A stretch of DNA of 20,336 bases from assembly GCA_032718475.1 (NCBI GenBank), contig JAUCBJ010000479.1, positions 1 to 20,336 of the forward strand, written 5' to 3'. Source of the stretch: Nemertoderma westbladi (Eukaryota; Xenacoelomorpha; Nemertodermatida; Nemertodermatidae). A program made the translations under genes and the position numbers. The number at the start of each line of letters is the position of its first letter. Position 1 is the stretch's first letter. Of this stretch, positions 8,347-17,906 are shown one piece after another. The notes below the pieces were generated by a model that had not been told where the DNA came from, did no database searches, and worked only from the letters and a program-made list of their open reading frames with translations.

Positions 8347-10050
8347 CGTCTGCCGCTAGAGGGCGAATTGTTCGATACTGAAAACCTGATCTCATTGGGT
8401 TGTTTTTAATGCTTTTGAGCTGAAACTTGGTTGCTATATACTGCAGCAGCAGCATAGGCTGTATATTTCCGGAGTCACTGAGTTGTCCACAGTTCCCCAG
8501 TCTACCGTTAGAGGGCTAAATGTCTGAGAGTTAACATCTTCTCCAACTTTGTTATTTACAATCCGTTTAGACTGAAACTTGGTAGGCATCTACTACAGCA
8601 AAGGCTGTATCTTTACTGAGTCGCAGAGTCGTCTACAATTCCCCAGTCTACCGCTAGAGGGCGAAATGTCTGAAAGTTAACATCTTCTCCAACTTTGTTA
8701 TTTACAATCCGTTTAGACTGAAACTTGGTAGGCATCTACTACAGCAAAGGCTGTATCTTTACTGAGTCGCAGAGTCGTCTATAATTCCCCAGTCTACCGT
8801 TAGAGGGCTAAATGTCTGAGAGTTAACATCTTCTCCAACTTTGTTATTTACAATCCGTTTAGACTGAAACTTGGTAGGCATCTACTACAGCAAAGGCTGT
8901 ATCTTTACTGAGTCGCAGAGTCGTCTACAATTCCCCAGTCTACCGCTAGAGGGCGAAATGTCTGAGAGTTAACATCTTCTCCAACTTTGTTATTTACAAT
9001 CCGTTTAGACTGAAACTTGGTAGGCATCTACTACAGCAAAGGCTGTATCTTTACTGAGTCGCAGAGTCGTCTACAATTCCCCAGTCTACCGCTAGAGGGC
9101 TAAATGTCTGAGAGTTAACATCTTCTCCAACTTTGTTATTTACAATCCGTTTAGACTGAAACTTGGTAGGCATCTACTACAGCAAAGGCTGTATCTTTAC
9201 TGAGTCGCAGAGTCGTCTACAATTCCCCAGTCTACCGCTAGAGGGCGAAATGTCTGAAAGTTAACATCTCCTCCAACTTTGATATTTACAATCCTTTTAG
9301 ACTGAAACTTGGTAGGCATCTACTATAGCATAGGCTATATCTTTGCGGAGTAGTAGAGTCATCTACAGTTCCACAGTCAGCCGCTAGAGGGCGAATTGTC
9401 TGATAGTGAAAACCTCATCCCATTTGGTTCTTTTTAATCATTTTGAGCTGAAACTTGGTTGGTATCTACTACATCATAGGCTGTATCTTTACGGGGTTGC
9501 AGAATCCTATTCACTTCCCCAGTCTACCGCTAGAGGGTGAAATGTCTGAAAGTTAACATCTTCTCCAACTTGTTATTTACTAACGGTTTAGACTGAAACT
9601 TGGTAGGCTTCTACTACAGCATAGGCTGTACCTTTTCGGAGTCACAGAGTTCTAAGTGGTTAGCATAACTGAACGTTTTTCGGGAGACGCGGGTTCGATC
9701 CCCGCTGGTGGCAGTCCGTATCTGCCGCTAGAGGGCGAAATATCTGATAGTGAACACCTCATCCCATTTGGTTCTTTTTAATCCTATTGAGCTGGAACTT
9801 GGCAGGAATCTACTACAGCATATTCTGTATCTTTACGGAGTCCCAGAGTCGTCTACAGTTCTTCAGTCTACCGCTAGAGGGTGAAATGTCTGAATGTGAA
9901 CATCTACACCAATTTTGTTATTTACAATCTGTTTAAGCTGAAACTTGAAAGGCAGGCATTTTACTTCACCATAAACCCAATCTTTACCAAACTGCAGCGC
10001 CGTCTGCATTTCACCAGTCCGCAGGTAGAGGGTGGATCTGAAAGTGATCA
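8347..10050 (+). repeat. 146-bp core repeat array of copy 2
   Basis: The landmark AGTCTACCG recurs at 8499, 8645, 8791, 8937, 9083, 9229, 9375 and 9521, all exactly 146 apart, then at 9865 and 10016. The 344-base step from 9521 to 9865 equals two units plus a 52-base insert. The units between 8499 and 9290 are nearly identical. They mix two sub-variants (CCGTTAGAGGGCTAAATG and CCGCTAGAGGGCGAAATG), as expected from recent unequal exchange. Confidence 0.92.
9650..9713 (+). pseudogene. tRNA-derived fragment inside copy 2
   Basis: AAGTGGTTAGCAT resembles a tRNA D-arm. GCGGG-TTCGATC-CCCGC (9689-9705) is a perfect T-arm carrying the B-box core GGTTCGATCC. TGGTGGC plus A at 9706-9713 looks like the 3' acceptor strand and discriminator. 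Counting back 73 bases gives GTCACAG at 9641, which pairs at five or six of seven positions with the acceptor. However, that part is also the normal sequence of the 146-bp unit, so the 5' arm may be coincidental. The anticodon stem is imperfect and base 33 is C rather than T, so it is not a working tRNA. It is probably part of a tRNA-derived SINE or a tRNA pseudogene. Copy 1 lacks it. Confidence 0.6.
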
Positions 10051-10200
10051 TTTTCTGGAAATTTTGTTATTTACAATCTGCCTAAAGTTGAAACTTGACA
10101 GTTATCTCTTATGGGGGTGGTGTTTTACTTAATGATGGTGTCTGTTCCGTATGCAGTTCTCAAATCTCCCACACATATTCATATATCATCTGCACGTGCA

Positions 10201-10238
10201 CTAGAAAGCTGTGGCCCGAAGGGCCACAGGCTTTCTAG
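10201..10238 (+). repeat. Terminal hairpin of copy 2
   Basis: It is identical in sequence to 7483-7520: a 17-bp stem with GAA loop and one bulged G, ending CTAG. The next base is T, which with the A before 4808 gives the A/T insertion site expected of Helitrons. Confidence 0.9.
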
Positions 10239-11427
10239 TTTATAATAAAGATGATAAACAATTGGGGTATCTTTGGGGGGGTTTCTACATTTTTTATAGC
10301 GCAATTGAGGGAAAATTCAAGTTCCGTAAAATTCAAAATTGAACTTATGTTTACTATTTATTACGTTCACTACTTTATTTTTATGTTTACTATTTACTAT
10401 ACTATGTTTACGACTATTTATTGCATTCACGGGGGGGGGGGGGGGGGGGGGAGTTACGGGTTGGATTGGGTAACTTTATGATGCGATGGAGCTCCGTGTG
10501 TCGGTAGTTAATGTATTCCGCCAGGATGGAAGGCGGTCTGTGTTACTTTTTTGGATTACTTTTTGTTATAATCTATCTAAGATATCCATTGGAGGCGGGA
10601 GATTCAAATATATTATATACTATTCTTAGTTTTGAATATACTGTACTAGGAAGTTACTGCTGTATAGCAGGTTCCCCTCTTTCAGTCAGACATATGAATG
10701 GGTAGTTTATCCTTTCATGATTCGCTGTATAGCGAACGTTACACTTTTCCTCCACGATTGAGCTCCCTGTTGGTGCAGGTGGACAGATCCGTATTCAACC
10801 ACGATGGAGCCCCTTGTTTGTGGGTATATTAATATTCATCCACGACGGATAAGGCCTACCGTGGATTACGTGTAGATTTACTAAACATCCACCGTGTTGG
10901 AGTAGTAAATTACGTATTATTGTTAAATAGTGTAAGACAGCTTAATATCGTATATTAGAGTTATACATATACACTTTATTTTATAATTCAATAACAATTG
11001 ATTAATAAACCTATTGTGTTGTGTTTACTCACAAAATAAACCATGGTAACCTTATGAGAGCATTCCTACTAGTTATTGCAAATTCATGAAATTCTAAAAA
11101 TAGGTTCGTACTTGAAAGATTACGTGAAAGTGCACGTAGTAGTAAATGGTTGGTGTTCGTTTTTAGAAATTTCCTATGAATTATAAAAAGTGCTTTACAA
11201 ACGTGTCCTTTACATATACACACAGTAGTCAAATCTGTCTGTCTGCGTTTCTTTCAAGTTCAACCTAAATTTTATTAGTTGTTTTTGCAATGCCCAGTGG
11301 GGATACATATACATAAGTAAGTAACATATATACAAACACCTCAATAATAATTATTAATTGTCCCGAAATTATTTACACATCAGTAATAGTTGAATTAGTC
11401 GATATTAAATACCATTGTTTCGAAAGC
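10239..11427. other. Intergenic DNA with degenerate repeats and a 21-G run
   Basis: 10346-10430 holds about three degenerate units of TATGTTTACTATTTATTACG, ending in a run of 21 G (10431-10451). Loosely related phrases built on CACGATGGAGCYCC occur at about 10485, 10752, 10800 and 10842. No coding region is supported; frames at 10251-10481, 10511-10705 and 11029-11232 show no family features. A TTTATT at 10975-10980 would read AATAAA on the minus strand, about 450 bases past the stop of the gene at 11428, and is only a weak candidate poly(A) signal. Confidence 0.5.
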
Positions 11428-11646
11428 CTAGCAACACGCTTTCATTGCGACCATATTCTCGGCAAAGAGTAACGGAAGTTGAATCCCTTGTAGGAGTAAA
11501 TCTGTGCAAGTCTTGCATGGCGGTATGCACACAGTGAAGGGGAGAGCAATAATATAGAACCAATCGAGGAAGAAAGCCACAGGCCATGCGAAAAACCACA
11601 ACCCAAGAAACCAGAGAATCGCCCATAGTATTCCTTTAGGATCCAT
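11428..11646 (-). CDS. Small hydrophobic membrane protein, function unknown
   Basis: The intact frame encodes 72 residues. The start ATG at 11646 has a strong Kozak context (A at -3, G at +4). Residues 5-37 are strongly hydrophobic and rich in Trp and Phe (ILWAILWFLGLWFFAWPVAF, then FYIIALPF), enough for one long or two short membrane segments. A Cys/Pro-rich turn follows (C40, C44, C47) and then a more polar tail (DLLLQGIQLPLLFAENMVAM) ending in two cysteines. The even pattern of Trp, Pro and Cys looks like a real protein rather than chance. It reminds me of uncharacterised fish and invertebrate proteins of about 70 residues with the same LWAIxW...WPxAFF...C plan, but I cannot name the family. 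It is single-exon. The overlapping frame at 11405-11626 is a shadow. Confidence 0.6.
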   Translation of the reverse strand: MDPKGILWAILWFLGLWFFAWPVAFFLDWFYIIALPFTVCIPPCKTCTDLLLQGIQLPLLFAENMVAMKACC

Positions 11647-13400
11647 TCTGTAGCAAACTTGTACTTTATTCTGGAACGCGACTTCTCAACTGAAGTTTAA
11701 CTAAATAACCTACTCGTAGCTTAATGTGAAGTATACCAGGTTTCCACCATAACGAGCTCTCTCGACTCGAACTAAAACAATTAGTATAATAATTTCTAAT
11801 AATAATACTACTAATGTAATAATAATACTGTATATTATTATTTTATTATACTGTATCTCTCATCTTTTATATAAGAATTGCACGTTAATTGAAATAAAAA
11901 TATATCATATACAATATAATTGAGAGAGAAAACTGTCCATGCGTCATATGCGCACTTTGGGAGCAACACAAAGCACACAAAGGGAGGTACAAAAAGCAAA
12001 TAAACAGAGTAAAAAAAAGATAGGCCTACTTAAAAGACGTTCAATAAAATACTATAAAAGACTATAAAGACAGTGCGGGTAGTAAGTTAACTTAAAAATA
12101 TGTTATTAGATACTGTAGAAATAAGCGCTATAAAACATCTGATAATGAGAAATTTATAAAAAATACAAATTCTTCGTATATAAATTGTCAATCAAATTAC
12201 GACCAAAAAGTGAAAACCTGGTATTCTTTACATGGGAATAAGATTTTTTATGAGATGTAAGTATTTGTTACAAGATATACGTTAGTTTGCGTTATTGTTG
12301 TATTGATTTCTCACTTGGCAACATGAGATTATTTGGCGTTATAATTAAGTTTGGTGCGGGGACGGTAAAGGCTAATGGGCAATAATTATTGACATTGACA
12401 AGCAATATTGACATTGACTCAGGTAGAAGTTAACCTTTGTAAATATTCTTCATTCAAATTGGGCCGTTTATTTCATAGTATGTTACATAGGCAAATCGAA
12501 TAATTTACGTAGTTAGTTATGTGTAAAGTTGTACTTTATACAGCGTGCTGATCCGATTGGTTTATTCCCGCAGCAAATGTAGCAGAGGGGGTTGAGCGAA
12601 GCGAGTAAACGAAATAAAACGTAAAACGAAATGTCGCTTTTTTTAATGTATGTTGATGATATGTTATTTATGCCCCTGGAGGCGTGAACCTATCGCCCTA
12701 GGTGTTAAATCATAATTAAATATGAATTAAAAAATTAATTATTGTACTGTATCTAAGTGAGTATACAAGTACCACAGGCCTAGAAAATAGGAGCTAATAG
12801 GCCTATACGAACCTTATAGGTCTATACGAACCTTATTAGTACTGATCGTAAAATGTATTATTTCGGCATACAATGATTCGACTACATTAACTAGAAAGCC
12901 AGCAAGCTGGCTGGAAGGAGCCCGGGGGAAAAATCCTATTTACAAGACTATTACAAATAAACCTTGTCGGTCAGCAGTGAGTAAAAACTAAACAATTGTC
13001 TAAACTATAAGGCGTGGGGCTAGCTGACTTTGTGGCTCGTCCCACATAATAAAAAATGAAACTTCGCTATGACAACACACCCGGTTCTTTTAAATTTGCG
13101 TGATTTGAGTTTTATGCTCGCACCACTATTTGTAAGAAATGTTAAAACTTATCTTACAGTATGCCAATGTAGTAATGGTATTAAAATATAATTAAATTAA
13201 TTTACACTATTAATGCTTCAGCTAAAAAATGATGCTAATCCTATGTAATAAAAAAAAATAAGAAAATTATTTTTAAGAACTTTCTACATATATCATATAC
13301 AAAATAATCAGCCCAATGATTGGTGGAATAATAATAATATAATCCTACTGCAGTGGTATATTTTATTTTGTTTATTGACAACTCAACTATTTTCTGTCTA

Positions 13401-13552
13401 TCCCTGAGAGCTGATAAAGGATGTGTAGACTCAGCCAGCAGCCAGCAGCAGAAGGGGTGTAGTCAAGAAATTCTGCATTGATGGAATTCTATCTCAGGCA
13501 GCCCTGAACTCAACCATTCCTACACAGCTATAAAGCTGCTGCAGCTCAGGGA
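13401..13552. repeat. Imperfect inverted repeat, possible small foldback/MITE
   Basis: The left arm starts TCCCTGAGAGCTGATAAAGG and continues to GTGTAG. The reverse complement of the right arm reads TCCCTGAGCTGCAGCAGC, then TTTATAGCTGTGTAG. The eight outermost bases match exactly and the rest match with gaps. No flanking direct repeat was seen, so it is weaker than the other elements in the window. Confidence 0.4.
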
Positions 13553-13732
13553 GTTGTTACTTTACCATTGCTTTTAATTTCGCGACAAAATAATTTCAAA
13601 AAAACGAAATATATTGAATACCACACATTGAATTGATCTGATATTTTGTAACGCGATTATGAACCACCAAAGCAATTTACTTGTAAAATTTCAACAAAAT
13701 CGCCAGGCAGGAAGTGTCTGAACCTAGATAAT

Positions 13733-13824
13733 CGTCAGTCAGTCAGTCAGTGTTATATATCCTGAGATTTTTACAGTAAGTATCCCGCAGATTTTTACAG
13801 TAAGTATCCCGCCTGTCGAGCGGG
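13733..13824 (+). repeat. CAGT microsatellite and 24-bp tandem pair
   Basis: About five CAGT units (13733-13751) are followed by two perfect copies of a 24-base unit at 13765-13788 and 13789-13812 (starting AGATTTTTACAGTAAGTATC). A small CCCGC/GCGGG hairpin (13808-13824) overlaps the end. No function is apparent. Confidence 0.8.
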
Positions 13825-14784
13825 CTCCTACACTGATTAGATCTACAGTATTTCAATAGGTCAGTAGGCAGGCATGGGAAATGTAACAAGTCAAACAGCC
13901 TTTTACTTTACTACTGATATTACACGGACCGTGGTAGTACAGATACTGAAAGTAAATAATTACGTCTGCAAGACTGATAACATTACGTACAGTACCTAGT
14001 GTATTACTGCCGATGAACACGATAAGGGGAAATTGGTTTATTATCTTGGCTGCTAGCTTGCCGTGCTATTCGGTATCTAAGCATTATTAACAGCATTATT
14101 TTTTAAGATCTTATTTTATACAAGTAGATTTGTTACCGTGCAATAGGGAATGAGACATGTTTATCTCTGAAAGATTTTTTTTTGTAATGGAGGTTTTTAA
14201 ACCTACAGTATACTGTACACTACAGTATACATACATACTACAGTACATACAGTACAGTACACGAACACGGACCGTATTACTGTACTGACTGTATAAACAT
14301 ATAAATTGGACATACTGTATTAAGTTAATCAATTTAAAATGGACATTAAATATGTTTATGATACGATTCGTAAAAGCGTATGAAGTCGGATAGAGGCTCA
14401 GTAAAAAAATAGTTTAAATGAGTTTAAGATGTATAATTATGTTATACTGTTAGACTGTGTCTAATTTTCAAGGGGATCCCGGTGTAGGCCTGTAGGCCTA
14501 TTACCTAAAATAAAGTAAAATAGACTTACAGTAAGAGACGAGGGGAAAACCTGACGCAAATCCAATCTCAGCGAATTAATATTATCTCAATGTTAAATTA
14601 TCAATTATATGAAAGAAGCACAGTGGCGTGTGGCACGTTATTCTAACCAAAACCATAAACGAAAATCAATAGAACATGTTATAGTTTTATTTTGGGAGTA
14701 ATCAACTGTTATTTGGATAGACTTCTCAATTACTTTTGTACTGTAGCTGTTACTTCTGTCAAACTGATTTACCGGTATGTTACT

Positions 14785-16546
14785 CGGCCCTTAAATGCCA
14801 AAACCGTCTATCTCATTTTTACATAGTTTTGCAAAAACGCAAAATACATTCCAGGCCTGTCATTTGAATCCTGATTGGTGGAAATCCTGTGAAATGATGT
14901 CATTAGGTAAGTTATAGTCGTAGAATTCTCTGAACAGCATATTTTTAACTGAAACTCCTATCTACATAGTGTAATGTGAGATAGAGCGTATTTGCTTTTA
15001 TCTTTTCATAGACATTTGTATGCCAAAACCGTCCATCTCAGAGTTAGTCTGTTTTGGCATGTATAAATTTGTTGTTTAACCTGAAGTTCTAGGCATTCTT
15101 ACATGCCAAAACAGACTATCTCAGATATAAACCCTATCTGGCCCGGCTTTTTTTTATTACGTAATTGGTTAGAACACAAAAATATGTTGTGTTTGGTTTG
15201 ATAATTCCGAAGGTATATGGGTTTTCGAGGTCTCTGATCACGTTGAAACTTGTTAATAATTTATTTATCGTACGTCAAGCGTAATTTATGGGGCCATTCT
15301 GATACCCTTGGATGAAAAGTATGTAGATGTAGCAAAAATTTCATATGGTTAAATTTTGCCTTTGTTTGTGTAATAATGGTTTTCAAGGTTGTAGATCGTG
15401 ATACAACTACTAGTTAAAAATCTTTAGTGGTAATGAAACTTTCGTTTTTAGTGCTTCTCTGGTGGGACGAAAAATGCAACTGTAGCATAAAACTTACAAA
15501 TGCCAAAAATTGAATTTGGTTGGATAATATGATATTTTGAGTCTCATATTCGTGATCAGCTTCTCAGAAACCCCTAATGTCATGAAATAAGGTTGATTTG
15601 GTAATAATTTTTGATTAACAAATTTGTTCTACATTTATATTTTTCGTGCCGCACATTGACACATTTCTAAAAATGCCATAATCAACAAGGTACGATATAT
15701 TTCAGTGTCATATTCGTGATCAGCACTCCAAAAAAAAGTCAACAATTTCAATAAAGGTCATAAAATTGGCTTGATTTCATGCTGATTTTTCATTATCATG
15801 TCATAAATTATCATCATTACTTGTTTTTCCGTGCCCCATGGGGGCACATTCATAATTACAAAAAATGTTCCGAATGTTAAATTTGAGTTCTACAATCGTC
15901 ATTAACATCCTTAAAACGCGTTATACCGCAAATAAATTTATTTTAGTTAGTCATAAAATTTTTTGAAAATTTTAGCACAAAAAATCTGGAGACCGTTGCC
16001 AGAACGGTACCATGGTACGAAAACTAACATACTGTAGCTATATACTGTAAATGGCGTTTACGATGTTGGATAACGCATTAAATTTTAGGAAACTAGTAAA
16101 ACAGGTATAGCAAAAGCATAATTGTAGGCTATGTATAAGGCAAGTTTATAGTCATTATTGTATTGTAAATCATAGAGATAGACTGTTTTGGCAAATACAA
16201 ATGACTAATTATTAGATATTGAATCCAACGGAATACAAGTAGGCAGAATACACAGATAGAATAGAATTCACAGATAGACGGTTTCGGCATAAAGGAAACC
16301 ATAAATTCAAACTTGGTGTTTAATCCCAAATCAATTTAAGTAAAGATACAGTAGATGGTTTTGGGATTTACTATTATTGACAGATGTTGAGATAGACGGT
16401 TTTGGCAAAAATATAACTCCTTAGGACTTCATAATTACGTCTTAAGACTTGGCTAGAAAGATGCGCCTCGTTTTTCTGATTCCAAATATATGCATATGTC
16501 ATTTTTCAAAAAAATTGAGTTAGACGGTTTTGGCATGTAAGGGCCG
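14785..16546. mobile_element. Non-autonomous TIR DNA transposon with subterminal repeats
   Basis: The ends are inverted: CGGCCCTTAAATGCCAAAAC at 14785 and its near reverse complement GTTTTGGCATGTAAGGGCCG ending at 16546. TACT lies just outside each end (14781-14784 and 16547-16550), a likely 4-bp target duplication. The motif GCCAAAACCGTCTATCTC recurs near the left end (14797, 15022, 15105) in one orientation. It recurs near the right end in the other orientation (about 16175, 16272, 16351 degenerate, 16388 and 16516), with one extra inverted copy at 15041-15060. The middle contains degenerate repeats of about 160 bp. No transposase frame survives. A 4-bp target duplication fits several superfamilies and none can be chosen by eye. 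Confidence 0.75.
15220..15910 (+). repeat. Degenerate ~160-bp tandem repeats in the TIR element
   Basis: Related phrases around CATATTCGTGATCAGC occur at 15236 (TGATCACG), 15394 (GATCGTG), 15551, 15715 and about 15895 (ATCGTC), spaced roughly 158, 158, 164 and 179 bases. The last two full units also share a downstream TTTTTCGTGCC-type phrase. Units are too diverged to set exact boundaries by eye. Confidence 0.55.
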
Positions 16547-17056
16547 TACTAAACTACCGGTGTCACAAGGAAATCAGCCCCCCCTAGAATCTGCCCCCCG
16601 GGGCATTATTTCCTAGGATATTATGTCCCCCCGGGCAATTTTTCCTAGGAAATTTAGCCCGGGGGGGCATTTTCTCCTTAGGAAATAATGCCTCCCCTCA
16701 GGAAAATTAGCCCCCCTCAAAAGTCTGAAAATCGGTACGATACCGGTGTAACAGCGGATTCTGTCCCCCCGCGGATATGGTCCGGGGGGACCGAATCCGC
16801 TAGCGGATTGAGTCCGGGGGGGCCGAATCCGCTAGCGGATTCTGTCCCCCCTCCGCAGATTGAGTCCCCCCTTAAATTATAATTTTACAGTACAGTCAGA
16901 CAGTGCTGAGTGCAGCAGTACTGGTACTGACATAGCAGCGTAGCTTATGCATTAAATTATAGACTGATTAAAACTGCAGTAGCTACCACTACTGCGTTAA
17001 ATTAAATTCCCACATCTGTATATACTGATATAGTCGCATCAGTACAGTAGGCTATT

Positions 17057-17335
17057 ATGGCCAACTTCGATGAGACGCAGCTTTATCAAGCCGTCTATAA
17101 TTATATTTCGGGAGATGACACATATCCAGTCAATTCAACAAAGTTGCAGAAGAGAACTATACTCAGGAAAGCGGCTAATTTCAACATTATAGATTCATTA
17201 TGGATGAGGGATGATTACATGATGAGGAGGAAGATATTGTACTGTCCCTATTACAGTAATAATCATACTGTAGTTCGAGTTGTCAGGTGTCTTTGGTTGG
17301 ATTTGTCATTGGTCAGTTGGTGTCATTTCGTTTAA
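17057..17335 (+). CDS. Putative N-terminal fragment of an integrase-related protein
   Basis: The 92-codon frame begins MANFDETQLYQAVYNYISGD, followed by DTYP and QKRTILRKAANFNI. The plan of a short acidic start, LYxAxxxY, a YP turn, QKR-LRRKA-x-F and a hydrophobic strand ending RRKILY resembles the region before the H2C2 zinc finger in gypsy-type integrases. It also occurs in domesticated integrase proteins of fish and invertebrates. After residue 62 or so the similarity stops and the tail (YYSNNHTVVRVVRC...) looks random. This could be a first exon ending near 17239 or a broken gene. There is no zinc finger or catalytic core. It sits inside the inner foldback-like element and may be a captured fragment. 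Confidence 0.35.
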   Translation: MANFDETQLYQAVYNYISGDDTYPVNSTKLQKRTILRKAANFNIIDSLWMRDDYMMRRKILYCPYYSNNHTVVRVVRCLWLDLSLVSWCHFV

Positions 17336-17398
17336 TTAATAATTAAATGAATTAATTACCTAGGCCTAATATAAATGGTTTTACAGATAGTATTTTCT

Positions 17399-17428
<30 letters not shown>
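17399..17428 (+). repeat. 30-G homopolymer run
   Basis: Thirty uninterrupted G residues, the longest of five long G runs in the window (others at 1686-1707, 3422-3444, 10431-10451 and 18610-18627), all on the plus strand. Lengths of such runs are often unreliable in assemblies. Confidence 0.9.
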
Positions 17429-17429
<1 letters not shown>

Positions 17430-17906
17430 ATATTCAGTTCAACTGTTACACCTAAACCCAACTGAGTAACAGTTATTCATATTCATTCATGTTCATTCAT
17501 ATTATTAGTTTGCAGGTGGGGAGGATAAATTTTCTAATAATAAAAAGGCTAAAACAATATAACCTCATTACAATAAATTTATCGTACTACGAAATTGGAG
17601 AGGAGCAGGTTACACACAATGTTTTCTAACCAGAACAATAAACGATACATACTGAATAACCGGTCTGCCAGTATTGTATCCATTGACAATAAGGAAGGGA
17701 ACGGAGCAGTCTGGCAGTGTATTTTGAATTTATTGCAATAACATTGGGGGGACCAAATCCGCGAACGAGGACCCAATCCGCTAGCAGATTTGGTCCTAGG
17801 GAGACCAAATCTGCTAGCGGATTGGGTCCGGGGGGACTAAATCCGCTAGCAGATCTGGTCCGGGGGGACCGATTCTTCGGGGGACTGAATCCGCTGTTAC
17901 ACCGGT

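Larger units (their letters stand above)
7521..10238 (+). mobile_element. Helitron/Helentron-like non-autonomous element, copy 2
   Basis: This second full copy (2,718 bp) begins TCTAATATATATAAATATCG directly at the CTAG end of copy 1 and ends in the same 38-bp hairpin, followed by T. Its 5' domain matches copy 1 almost base for base. It differs by having six TCTG units, no 502-bp duplication, a longer and more uniform 146-bp array, and a tRNA-derived insert near 9650-9713. The outer ends of the two-copy block sit between A (4807) and T (10239), as expected for Helitron insertion at AT. No protein-coding capacity was found. Confidence 0.75.
11647..14784. other. Long AT-rich intergenic region
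   Basis: No gene is supported in these 3.1 kb. It contains AT runs and a pair of TATTGACATTGAC repeats at about 12386-12418. At 12894-12911 there is a small AGCCAGC-AA-GCTGGCT palindrome. The imperfect inverted repeat at 13401-13552, a CAGT microsatellite with a 24-bp tandem pair near 13733-13812, and TACAGTAC-rich DNA at 14200-14290 also lie here. The minus-strand frame at 14111-14332 runs through that simple sequence and is not a gene. Confidence 0.5.
16742..17906. mobile_element. Inner foldback-like element (AATCCGCTAGCGGATT arms)
   Basis: The ends are ACCGGTGTAACAGCGGATTC at 16742 and the exact reverse complement GAATCCGCTGTTACACCGGT ending at 17906; the match continues for about 28 bases with one difference. 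The arms (16742-16871 and 17746-17906) are arrays of palindromic units with GGACCGAATCCGCTAGCGGA and GGTCCGGGGGGACC. The 870-bp centre holds a short integrase-like reading frame, a 30-G run and an inverted copy of the 68-bp unit. No flanking direct repeat was seen. It shares the 12-base tip with the surrounding element but none of its arm repeats, which suggests two related families, one nested in the other. Confidence 0.65.

Noticed and set aside
8499-9521. Regular direct repeats considered as a CRISPR array
   Set aside because: The whole 146-bp unit is repeated with no unique spacers, and the setting is a eukaryotic transposon.
6384-10132. Paired reading frames at 7145-7414 and 9863-10132, conserved between the two element copies
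   Set aside because: The conservation comes from the two element copies being near-identical DNA. The frames follow the 146-bp repeat, overlap on both strands and show no protein family features.
12891-12915. CTAGAAAGC followed by a small palindrome, considered as another Helitron 3' hairpin
   Set aside because: Only the first nine bases match. The palindrome differs, there is no closing GCTTTCTAG, and no upstream element sequence is present.
14111-14332. 73-codon minus-strand frame
   Set aside because: It reads through TACAGTAC-type simple sequence, which explains the Tyr/Cys/Val repetition.
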